Part shown: positions 56,133 through 64,000 of the stretch, in pieces
How the letters are laid out: every line of letters begins with the position of its first letter
How positions within the stretch are numbered: the stretch's first letter is position 1
Origin: Bradyrhizobium sp. CCGB12
Lineage (GTDB): Bacteria; Pseudomonadota; Alphaproteobacteria; Rhizobiales; Xanthobacteraceae
DNA length: 64,000 nucleotides
Assembly: GCF_024199845.1 (NCBI RefSeq)
Contig: NZ_JANADO010000001.1
Location: forward strand, 8,358,001 to 8,422,000
Direction of reading: 5' to 3'
The notes under the pieces: generated by a model
Database searches by the model: none
What the model saw: only the letters and a program-made list of their open reading frames with translations
What the model was told of the DNA's origin: nothing
Translations under genes and position numbers: made by a program

Positions 56133-56188
56133 TCGCGGAGGCAGCCCCTCACCCCACCCTCTCCCCGTAAGAACGGGGCGAGGGAGTG
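56133..56188. repeat. Right half of a family A palindromic element
   Basis: CTCGCGGAG, GCCCCTCACCCCACCC and hairpin CTCTCCCCG-TAAGAA-CGGGGCGAG. This is the 3' half of the element whose 5' half is at 55761-55818. It is followed by about 50 bases before the monooxygenase gene. Confidence 0.75.
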
Positions 56189-56241
56189 AGAGAGGGGTGC
56201 CTCTCTTACGATCGTTCCACCTTTGCAGGAGAACCACCCGC

Positions 56242-56565
56242 ATGTACATCGCCATGAACCGCTTCCGCGTCGCCAAGGGCTCCGAGGCCGCCTTCGAGCA
56301 GGTCTGGCTCACGCGCGACACCCATCTGGACAAGGTGCCGGGCTTCGTCGAATTCCACCTGCTGCGCGGCCCCGAACTCGAGGACCACACGCTTTATGCC
56401 TCGCACACCGTGTGGGCGAACCACGCCGCGTTCGAGGCCTGGACCAAGTCGGAAGCGTTCCGCGCCGCGCATCACCGGGCCGGCGACAACAAGCCGCTCT
56501 ATCTCGGCCATCCCCAGTTCGAAGGTTTTGAGGTGATGCAGACGGTCGGACGCGGCGCCAAGTAG
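56242..56565 (+). CDS. Antibiotic-biosynthesis-monooxygenase fold protein, IsdG-like heme-degrading type
   Basis: 107 aa from ATG at 56242, preceded by CAGGAG. Ferredoxin-like ABM fold. Sequence MYIAMNRFRVAKGSEAAFEQVW, VPGFVEFHLLRGP and W-x3-AAFEAWTKSEAFRAAHH keep the Asn, Trp and His that line heme in IsdG/IsdI and the Bradyrhizobium HmuQ/HmuD enzymes. No heme-uptake genes are nearby. Reading frame is open backwards into the broken DUF559 gene, so the start must be set at the ribosome site. Confidence 0.85.
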   Translation: MYIAMNRFRVAKGSEAAFEQVWLTRDTHLDKVPGFVEFHLLRGPELEDHTLYASHTVWANHAAFEAWTKSEAFRAAHHRAGDNKPLYLGHPQFEGFEVMQTVGRGAK

Positions 56566-56597
56566 CGCCGCGCCGCAAAGATCAGTCGCAGCAAAAA

Positions 56598-57539
56598 TCA
56601 GTCTCGGGTGATCTTGTCGATCTCGGCAAGATCATCGGCGCTGAGCTTCCACGCGATTGCCTTGACGTTCTGCTCGATCTGTTCGACGCGGGTGGCGCCG
56701 GCGATCACGCTCGAGACCTGCGGGCGGCCGGCGAGCCAGGAGAACGCGAGCTCGAGCATGCTGTGCCCGCGCGCCTTCGCGAAGGCCGTGAGCTTCTCGA
56801 CGATGTCCTCGTTGCGCGGCGTGACGTAGCGGTCGCGCAGCCGCTCAACTTTGCCGAAACGGGTATCGCCGGGCGCAGCTTCGCCCTTCCGGTATTTGCC
56901 GGTCAGAAGTCCGCTTGCGAGCGGGAAGAACGGCAACAGGCCGAGCTTGTATTCCGCTGCTGCCGGCAACAAATCCTTCTCGATGTCGCGCACGACAAGG
57001 GAATATTCGTCCTGGCAGGAGACGAAGCGGCTGACGTTCATCGCGCGCGCGACGTACTCCGCTTCCGCGATGCGCCAGGCCGGAAAGTTCGAATTGCCGA
57101 TGTAGCGGACCTTGCCCTGCCGGACGAGATCGTCGAGCGCGCGCAGGCTCTCCTCGATCGGTGTCAGCGGGTCGTAATCGTGCTGCTGGTAGAGGTCGAT
57201 GTAGTCGGTCTTCAGCCGCTTCAGGCTCGCCTCGACCGCTTCCATGATGTAGCGGCGCGAGGCGCCCTGCTTGGTGCCGTCCTCGGCCATGGGCTTCGAG
57301 TATTTCGTCGCCAGCACGATGTCCTTGCGGCGATCGCCCAAGACGGCGCCGAGCACGTTTTCCGAGCCGCCCATGTTCGAATAGATGTCGGCGGTGTCGA
57401 ACAGCGTGATGCCGAGATCGAGCGCGCGATGGATCACCTTGCGCGAGGTCTCCAGATCCGTGCGCTGGCCGAAATTGTTGCAGCCGAGCCCGACCGCAGA
57501 CACGCGAAGGCCGGAGGCGCCGAGATTACGAATTTCCAT
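56598..57539 (-). CDS. Aldo/keto reductase
   Basis: 313 aa (beta/alpha)8 NADPH enzyme. Signature: GITLFDTADIYSNMGGSE (catalytic Asp, Tyr), LATKYSKPM with the Lys, and DYIDLYQQHDYDPLTPIEESLRAL with His. Cofactor end VIAGATRVEQIEQNVKA. Relatives reduce sugars or aldehydes (general stress protein 69-like group). It stands alone, convergent with the monooxygenase gene. Confidence 0.93.
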   Translation of the reverse strand: MEIRNLGASGLRVSAVGLGCNNFGQRTDLETSRKVIHRALDLGITLFDTADIYSNMGGSENVLGAVLGDRRKDIVLATKYSKPMAEDGTKQGASRRYIMEAVEASLKRLKTDYIDLYQQHDYDPLTPIEESLRALDDLVRQGKVRYIGNSNFPAWRIAEAEYVARAMNVSRFVSCQDEYSLVVRDIEKDLLPAAAEYKLGLLPFFPLASGLLTGKYRKGEAAPGDTRFGKVERLRDRYVTPRNEDIVEKLTAFAKARGHSMLELAFSWLAGRPQVSSVIAGATRVEQIEQNVKAIAWKLSADDLAEIDKITRD

Positions 57540-57637
57540 GGGAGATCCTGTCAGATGAGCAGCAGCGCATTCTGACCACGGCGCATTCCCAGCGGCAAGC
57601 TGCGAGCCTGCGCTGCTGCCATGCCTGCGAAGCGGAC

Positions 57638-57680
57638 AAAAAAATGCGGCCCCTGTCAGACGCGGCGACTGACGGGGACC
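57638..57680 (-). terminator. Candidate rho-independent terminator downstream of the GNAT gene
   Basis: On the minus strand CCCCGTCAG (57677-57669) pairs with CTGACAGGGG (57659-57650) apart from one bulge, then GCCGCA and seven U. It is about 110 bases past the GNAT stop and also close upstream of the aldo/keto reductase start. Confidence 0.5.
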
Positions 57681-57771
57681 GCTGGGGGCGCTTGATCGGT
57701 GACGGGGGGCCTGATCAGACGCAGGCGGAAACCTAGTCCCGCTATGTTACGCGCGGGTGACAGGGGGAGTT

Positions 57772-57780
57772 ATCCACAGG
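57772..57780 (+). promoter_or_regulatory. Single perfect DnaA box TTATCCACA
   Basis: Exact consensus nonamer 14 bases beyond the GNAT stop codon. I did not see further boxes within this gap and no dnaA, hemE or parAB context suggests an origin, so it may be a titration or regulatory site, or chance. Confidence 0.3.
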
Positions 57781-57793
57781 CTGCGTGGGAGGA

Positions 57794-58249
57794 TCAGAAC
57801 AGCTTGCGGTAGACGATGAAGCCGGAACGCTCGGCGACCTTGTCGTACAGGCGCTGGGCCGCGACGTTGGTCTCGTGCGTCTGCCAATAGACGCGCGGCG
57901 CCCCCGCCAGTTTCGCCCGCTCATACACGCCATAAATCAATGCCGAGGCGACGCCCTTGCCGCGCGCGGCCTCGAGCGTGAACAGGTCCTGCAAATAGCA
58001 GGACGGCTCGATCGCGGTGGTGCTGCGATGAAAGAGATAATGCGTCAGGCCGAGCAATTGGCCGTCGCGCTCGGCGACCAGCGCATGCACCGGCTCGTAA
58101 GCATCGAAAAAGCGCTGCCACGTCACACGCGTAATCTCGGGTGCGAGCGCGGTCGGGCCGGAGCGGCCGTAGAAGGCATTGTAGCCGTCCCACAGCGGCA
58201 GCCATTGATCGTAGTCCTGCTTGGTGACGGCGCGAATGATGAGGGACAT
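57794..58249 (-). CDS. GNAT-family N-acetyltransferase
   Basis: 151 aa from ATG at 58249. Single GNAT domain: IIRAVTKQDYDQWLPLWDGYNAFYG, LQDLFTLEAARGKGVASALI (acetyl-CoA-binding Q/R-x-x-G-x-G/A loop) and RVYWQTHETNVAAQRLYDKV. Typical of the small-molecule or spermidine-type acetyltransferases; the substrate is not evident. It lies downstream of the PAS gene on the same strand with a 96-base gap. Confidence 0.92.
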   Translation of the reverse strand: MSLIIRAVTKQDYDQWLPLWDGYNAFYGRSGPTALAPEITRVTWQRFFDAYEPVHALVAERDGQLLGLTHYLFHRSTTAIEPSCYLQDLFTLEAARGKGVASALIYGVYERAKLAGAPRVYWQTHETNVAAQRLYDKVAERSGFIVYRKLF

Positions 58250-58345
58250 CTGAGTTTCCGCAAATCTCGAAGGGGGCGGGCGCAGAGCCCGATGAAGCAT
58301 CCTTCATACGTGATGACGGGTAGGCCGATCAATCGCGCCGTCGCA

Positions 58346-59158
58346 TCACTCTGCAACGCGCAAGTAGCGGATCAGCTTGCGGTTCGCGGGATCACGCAGC
58401 GACCGATAATAGTCCGCACGCGCCGGCGCGTCGGTGTGGCGCACGAGGTCGGTCACCGGCGTGTAGCTCAGCATGCGGCCGCCGTCGGGCAGCGCGGCGC
58501 AGACGAAGCGCAGCACCTCGCCGTTGCGCAGCTTGATATTGATCGGCGTGGCATCGCCGATGCGCACCATCTCCATGCGCTGCGCGATGAAGGTGCCGAG
58601 CTCGTCCTCGGGCAGCTCGAACGCGCCGGTGTCGCGGCCGTGATACATCAGCGCGATGAAGGGCGGCTTGCCGTCGGCGATTTCGTCCGGCACCGCGAAA
58701 TAATCGCGGAAGGCGCGATTGATGAATTCGGCCCGCGTCTCGGCATCGAGCAGCACCACGCCGATATCGATCTGGTCGAGAGCAGCTGACAGGCGTGCGG
58801 CGGTGGCGTGGCTCTGGCGCTCGGCCGCGAACGTGCCAAGCAGCTGTTCGCGCATCAGGCCGGTGATGGCTGCGGTGCCGGCGACCGTCATGGCGAGGAG
58901 GCCGAGCCGGACCAGATCCGCGTTGCCATAGCCGGAAATGCCATGTTGGTCGAGGAAGAGCAGCGCCGCGCCGATCACCGCGACGGCTGCGCTGGCCATG
59001 GCCGAGGCGAGGCCCGACAGTGCGCCGGCAAGAGCCACGAGGCAGACCAGCAGCGGGGCAGGCGAGGGAACGGCAGCGAAGCGATCGAACAGCATCGCCA
59101 GCAGCAGGGTTGCTGCCGTCAGCGCCGGACCGGAGATCGTACGCCATCCGAGCCGCAT
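58346..59158 (-). CDS. Membrane-bound PAS-domain protein without output domain
   Basis: 270 aa from ATG at 59158. Four to five hydrophobic helices (~8-110), then a helical linker and a PAS_7-type domain (LDQIDIGVVLLDAETRAEFIN, ~133-152) whose later part ends FVCAALPDGGRMLSYTPVTDLV. No GGDEF, kinase or HTH domain follows, so it either signals through a partner or is a sensor fragment. Such PAS_7 proteins in Bradyrhizobium usually carry a kinase or GGDEF domain. Confidence 0.8.
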   Translation of the reverse strand: MRLGWRTISGPALTAATLLLAMLFDRFAAVPSPAPLLVCLVALAGALSGLASAMASAAVAVIGAALLFLDQHGISGYGNADLVRLGLLAMTVAGTAAITGLMREQLLGTFAAERQSHATAARLSAALDQIDIGVVLLDAETRAEFINRAFRDYFAVPDEIADGKPPFIALMYHGRDTGAFELPEDELGTFIAQRMEMVRIGDATPINIKLRNGEVLRFVCAALPDGGRMLSYTPVTDLVRHTDAPARADYYRSLRDPANRKLIRYLRVAE

Positions 59159-59286
59159 GGGCCAGTCTCGCTCCTCCCGAACGAGGTAAGTCCGCAACAC
59201 TGGCTGATCGTTGCGCCAACGCGATGCGATTTCGCACGGCGCGCTTAAGGGGCGGTTGCGGCGGAGCGCAAATCTTTCGGATGATT

Positions 59287-59445
59287 TTAGGCCAAGTGCG
59301 CGTGCTTGATGCGCTGCTGCTGCGCGGGGGCATTCAGCGTCGACGTCCCAGTGCCCTTGCGAGTGCCGACCAATATCAGCAGCGACGCCGCGACCAGGAT
59401 GGCCGCGGCCAAGGTGATTGCAACGACTACCACAGGTGACTTCAT
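59287..59445 (-). CDS. Small single-pass membrane protein (52 aa)
   Basis: ATG at 59445 with AGGA seven bases upstream; stop TAA at 59287. One membrane helix at the very start (MKSPVVVVAITLAAAILVAA, then SLLILVG), followed by a basic/polar tail with TRKGTGTSTLNAPAQQQRIKH. It lies in the gap upstream of the PAS gene on the same strand. Unknown function; GC-rich third positions support it. Confidence 0.6.
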   Translation of the reverse strand: MKSPVVVVAITLAAAILVAASLLILVGTRKGTGTSTLNAPAQQQRIKHAHLA

Positions 59446-59518
59446 CGAAATCCTGTCGCATTGCCGGTCGGCGCGGGCAGCGCGGCGCCTTGAAGGCTGG
59501 TCCAGGATGAAACGGGAA

Positions 59519-59695
59519 TCAGACCGGCAGGCCCATCGCCATGGTCGCCTTGGTCGACAGCACCGTCAGGGTGACGATCAGGCACAGCGAGAGTGCGGCG
59601 ACGGCGAGCGAAGCCGCGACCGCGTTGGTCAGCCGGGAAGACGCGACGGTGGCGGATTGGCCCTGAAAGCCTGCCGTGCCGGACGCCCGAATCAT
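59519..59695 (-). CDS. Small single-pass membrane protein (58 aa)
   Basis: 58 aa from ATG at 59695. A short polar N terminus (MIRASGTAGFQGQSATVASS) leads one long hydrophobic helix (LTNAVAASLAVAALSLCLIVTLTVLS) and a short tail MAMGLPV. AGGA lies nine bases upstream. With the 52-aa protein it forms a pair of minus-strand membrane peptides 74 bases apart. No family recognised. Confidence 0.55.
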   Translation of the reverse strand: MIRASGTAGFQGQSATVASSRLTNAVAASLAVAALSLCLIVTLTVLSTKATMAMGLPV

Positions 59696-59851
59696 GGGTC
59701 TAAATCCTTCAACGCGCGAGCGAATCACTCGCGGCGCCGGACAATTTCCCCGTTTCAACGGGCAATATTGCGGCGGCCGTCGCGCCAAAAACGGCGAGAT
59801 TGCGGCAAAAGCGCCCCTTATACCCGCTATTCGCCAGAGCGGGTGGCGGCG

Positions 59852-60502
59852 TCAGGCGCTCGCCGCGATGCTGGCGGGATCGTCGATGTCGGCCGGGCGC
59901 CAGTCCATCGTCACGAAGCCGGGCGCAGCTTCCACGCGCTTCAGCCAGTCCCGGATCGCCGGGAAGGTCGAAAGGTCGAAATCGCAGCGGTCGGCGAGGT
60001 GGGTGTAGCCATAGAGCGCGATGTCGGCGACCGTGAGCTGGCGGGCGGCGAAATAGGCGTTGGTCTTGAGATGGTTCTCCATGACCTGGAGCGCGCCATA
60101 GCCGCGCTCCATCCAATCCTCCAGCGAGTGGGTCTGGAGATCGCGGCCGCCCTTGACCAGCGACAGCCAGAAATAGGCCGCGCCGATGTTGGGCTCGAGC
60201 GCGTGCTGCTCGAAGAACATCCATTGCAGCGCCTCGGCGCGGTCGATGCGATTCTCCGGCGCGAGCGGCGTACCGACGGCGACGTACCAGAGGATGGCGT
60301 TGGACTCGGCGAGATAGCGGTCGTCGCCGACCTCGAGCAGCGGCACCTGGCCGGAAGGGTTCTTCGACAGGAAGTCGGGCGTGCGGCTCTCGCCGTGCAG
60401 AATGTCCACTTCGACCGCTTCGTAGGGCAGGTTCAATAGCGCCAGCGCAAGGCGGACCTTGTAACTGTTGCCGGAGCGCTGCATCGAATAGAGCTTGTAC
60501 AT
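59852..60502 (-). CDS. Glutathione S-transferase family protein
   Basis: 216 aa from ATG at 60502. N-terminal domain MYKLYSMQRSGNSYKVRLAL with the S-G-N-S-Y-K active region, NPSGQVPLLEVGDDRYLAESNAILWYVA with cis-Pro and the glutathione-binding Glu-Ser, and a C-terminal helical domain with the conserved TVADIALYGYTHLAD N-capping box. Resembles theta/zeta-like bacterial GSTs. No operon partner. Confidence 0.9.
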   Translation of the reverse strand: MYKLYSMQRSGNSYKVRLALALLNLPYEAVEVDILHGESRTPDFLSKNPSGQVPLLEVGDDRYLAESNAILWYVAVGTPLAPENRIDRAEALQWMFFEQHALEPNIGAAYFWLSLVKGGRDLQTHSLEDWMERGYGALQVMENHLKTNAYFAARQLTVADIALYGYTHLADRCDFDLSTFPAIRDWLKRVEAAPGFVTMDWRPADIDDPASIAASA

Positions 60503-62283
<1,781 letters not shown>

Positions 62284-62304
62284 GCAAGCAGCAACGAACT
62301 GCGA

Positions 62305-62334
62305 AAGGGCCCGCCTCCGGCGGGCCTTCTTATT
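62305..62334 (+). terminator. Rho-independent terminator of aatA
   Basis: GGCCCGCC (62308-62315) pairs with GGCGGGCC (62319-62326) over a three-base loop, followed by TTCTTATT. It starts about 25 bases past the stop. Confidence 0.75.
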
Positions 62335-62452
62335 GTTTGCACGCTTATCCCCGCGCGCGATCTGGCACCGCCACGGCTCTTGTGGCATAGACCATCACGC
62401 ATCACGAGTAGGGCGCTCTCTGCTCGCCTCACATCATCGCCGGAGATATTTC

Positions 62453-62932
62453 ATGCGCCGTTCGTTCATCCTTGCCGGGCTCGCCGCGGCCAGCCTCGTT
62501 GTATCCGTCGTTGCCGCCGGCGCGCAGCAGCGGATGGCGCGGGTCGGCGTGCTCGAGTGCCGCGGCGGTGCCAGTGTCGGCTTCATCGTGGGATCGGTGA
62601 CCCATCTCGGCTGCGTGCTGCGCGCCGACGGTCTGCCCGATGATCGCTATGTCGCGACGATCCGTAAAGTCGGCCTCGACATCGGCATCACCCAGGAGAC
62701 GGCTTTGGCCTGGGGTGTGTTCGCCCCGGTCGACCGCCTCGGCCCCGGTGATCTCTCCGGCAATTACGCGGGTGCGCAGGGCAGCGCGTCGGTCGGCGTC
62801 GGTCTTGGCGGCAACGTGCTGGTCGGCGGCTCCAACAATTCGATCGCGCTCCAGCCGCTCAGCGTGCAGGGCCAGGTTGGTCTCAACGTCGCCGCGGGCC
62901 TCGAAAGCCTGGAACTCCGTCCGGGCCGTTAG
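62453..62932 (+). CDS. DUF992 secreted protein
   Basis: 159 aa from ATG at 62453, with GGAG ten bases upstream. Signal peptide ~1-24 (ending GAQ), then the DUF992 core: RVGVLECRGGASVGFIVGSVTHLGCVL with a Cys pair, AWGVFAPVDRLGPGDLSGNYAG and VGLGGNVLVGGSNNSIALQPLSVQG near the C terminus. A periplasmic protein of unknown role, widespread in Rhizobiales. Confidence 0.9.
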   Translation: MRRSFILAGLAAASLVVSVVAAGAQQRMARVGVLECRGGASVGFIVGSVTHLGCVLRADGLPDDRYVATIRKVGLDIGITQETALAWGVFAPVDRLGPGDLSGNYAGAQGSASVGVGLGGNVLVGGSNNSIALQPLSVQGQVGLNVAAGLESLELRPGR

Positions 62933-62973
62933 CCGCCAGAGCGTCGTTCCAAATCCTTCGGCGCGGATTGGTG

Positions 62974-64000
62974 CTAGAATGTGTCGCGATAGGCTTCGAG
63001 CCTGCCGGCGTGCTTCAGCGTCTCCTGCAGGTCGCGTGCATCGAGATTCGGAAACAGCGCATGGAATCTTTCGTCGGCGAGCATCGAAAGCAGCATCCTG
63101 ATGTAGGCCGGTTCGCTCGGATGGTAGGGGTCGGCAAATTCATCCAGTCGGCCCCCGAAACTCTCCAGGTCGCTGAAATCGAAATAAAGCACGCCCTGCT
63201 TTCGGATCCATTCGTTCGTTGCTTCCGACCGGAATTGCCGCCAGGCCCCGTAGTGCGGCGATCGCTCCATAGCCTCGCGCACCTTCGGAGTGTACGGCAT
63301 CGTGACGCCGACCAGCGCGATGCCCTTCTGCCTCGCCAGCTCGGTGAAGCGTTCGAAGTCCCGGAGAATCGAGCCATCGAGGTGCTCGGCGGGAACGAGC
63401 GGCCATTGCTTTCCGGCTTCGATCGCAGACACGCTGCTCGTGCCGTCGTCGAAGGTGAGGGATCCGTAATTGTAGGATCCGTCCAAGCGAAATCCGACGC
63501 CGGTTCTGATCGCCGACAGGCCCAGTGCTGGGGCAGCATTGTGAGAGGGCCAGGGAAAGCTGCGCGTCTTCACGAGGTCGTCGAGGACGCCCTGGATGAT
63601 GCGGATCTGCTCAGGTGAAGCCCAGCCGCCCACCTCGGCGCGAGATTGCGCTAGATAGGCTGTCTCGAATGCCGGCACGAAGGTGAAATAGTCGAACGAG
63701 AAGAGGATGACGCGCGGGCTGAAGTCGCCGAATTCCTCCAGCATGCGGCGGAAGTCCCGGACAACGAAAACTGCGTTTGCAGCGTTGTAGAATCGCGCCG
63801 GACGAAACATGGCGCTTCGCCACTGATTTCCCCGCGATGATCCCATCGCTATCGCTTCCGGTTTCCTCCGGAGGACGGCTTCGAGCTTCAGTCGATACGA
63901 ATGATCCGAAAGCTTGGCCAGGAATGTGAATGGCGTTCCCCGGGTTTGCAGCCATGCGATGGCACTGACGGGCAGCAGTTCGCCGCTCAGATACGAGATT
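62974..64000 (-). CDS. SGNH-hydrolase-like protein, 5' end beyond the window
   Basis: The frame is open from 62974 to the right edge (342 codons visible), so the true start is outside the window; an ATG at 63846 is internal. Visible: KLEAVLRRKPEAIAMGSSRGNQWR (the G-x-S-R nucleophile region of SGNH-like acyltransferases or hydrolases), a long middle domain with VVRDFRRMLEEFG and FDYFTFVPAF, and a late FADPYHPSEPAY supplying D-x-x-H. The block resembles AlgX/DltD-like exported acylation proteins; the true role and signal peptide are off the edge. Confidence 0.75.
   Translation of the reverse strand, partial: ISYLSGELLPVSAIAWLQTRGTPFTFLAKLSDHSYRLKLEAVLRRKPEAIAMGSSRGNQWRSAMFRPARFYNAANAVFVVRDFRRMLEEFGDFSPRVILFSFDYFTFVPAFETAYLAQSRAEVGGWASPEQIRIIQGVLDDLVKTRSFPWPSHNAAPALGLSAIRTGVGFRLDGSYNYGSLTFDDGTSSVSAIEAGKQWPLVPAEHLDGSILRDFERFTELARQKGIALVGVTMPYTPKVREAMERSPHYGAWRQFRSEATNEWIRKQGVLYFDFSDLESFGGRLDEFADPYHPSEPAYIRMLLSMLADERFHALFPNLDARDLQETLKHAGRLEAYRDTF

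Noticed and set aside
57721..57793. Replication origin from the DnaA box
   Set aside because: Only one perfect box, no AT-rich unwinding region and no origin-linked genes.

Overview
The window looks like a piece of core chromosome from a Bradyrhizobium-type alphaproteobacterium (Nitrobacteraceae). Evidence: high GC with strongly GC-rich third codon positions, rhizobial gene neighbourhoods (uvrC-pgsA-moaD-moaE-prmB; rplY-pth-ychF; lgt-midA-pgeF), a RibH2-type lumazine synthase behind an FMN riboswitch, a PetP/PetR-like MarR/response-regulator pair, and many dispersed palindromic repeats between genes. I see no prophage, insertion sequence, CRISPR array, rRNA or tRNA gene. I assign 74 protein-coding genes and one broken gene. 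Two genes run off the edges: a HAD hydrolase on the left and an SGNH-like hydrolase on the right.

Layout. 1-6.5 kb: HAD hydrolase, a degenerate EAL protein resembling TipF, a winged-helix/TPR regulator, a methyltransferase, and a YihY/holin-like membrane pair. 6.6-11 kb: minus-strand prmB, moaE, moaD, pgsA and uvrC. 11.3-15.8 kb: an outer-membrane barrel, a cold-shock protein, rlmJ, an RNase T2 and three secreted small proteins. 15.8-24.9 kb: a MarR/response-regulator/histidine-kinase operon diverging from ilvE, then a DUF2314 protein, hisS, a tautomerase, a thioesterase, proC and a YbjN protein. 25.4-28.4 kb: FMN riboswitch and ribH, then an ATP-grasp ligase overlapping an HExxH metallopeptidase. 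28.6-38.9 kb: prs, a lipoprotein, the DLH-lgt-midA-pgeF cluster, ubiK, rplY-pth-ychF and two overlapping MaoC hydratases. 39-44 kb: tiny membrane proteins, an outer-membrane-like protein and two NTF2-fold proteins. 44-47 kb: an extended uvrB. 47-56.6 kb: small proteins, a LysR/TauE divergon, SCO with a Tat-exported metallo-hydrolase, a GST, a CWC protein, the DUF1800/DUF1501 pair, a broken DUF559 gene and an IsdG-like monooxygenase. 56.6-64 kb: aldo-keto reductase, GNAT, PAS protein, two tiny membrane proteins, a GST, an aspartate aminotransferase, a DUF992 protein and the SGNH-like protein.

Most genes are housekeeping: nucleotide excision repair (uvrB, uvrC), translation and ribosome maintenance (hisS, pth, rplY, prmB, rlmJ, ychF), cofactors (moaD, moaE, ribH), amino acids (ilvE, proC, aatA), PRPP supply (prs) and envelope lipids and lipoproteins (pgsA, lgt).

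The most unusual material is between genes. A composite palindrome occurs in at least four full copies; its second hairpin keeps base pairing while its sequence changes. In one place its two halves are split apart and flank a decayed DUF559 (PD-(D/E)XK-like) gene whose reading frame starts inside the left half. A second repeat family sits just 3' of minus-strand genes and in two of three copies forms a hairpin followed by a U-run. Other points: an AT-rich nested inverted repeat at 42.1 kb, a CtrA-type box before the barrel gene, and the ATP-grasp/metallopeptidase pair of unknown function. All calls are from reading the sequence; no database search was run.
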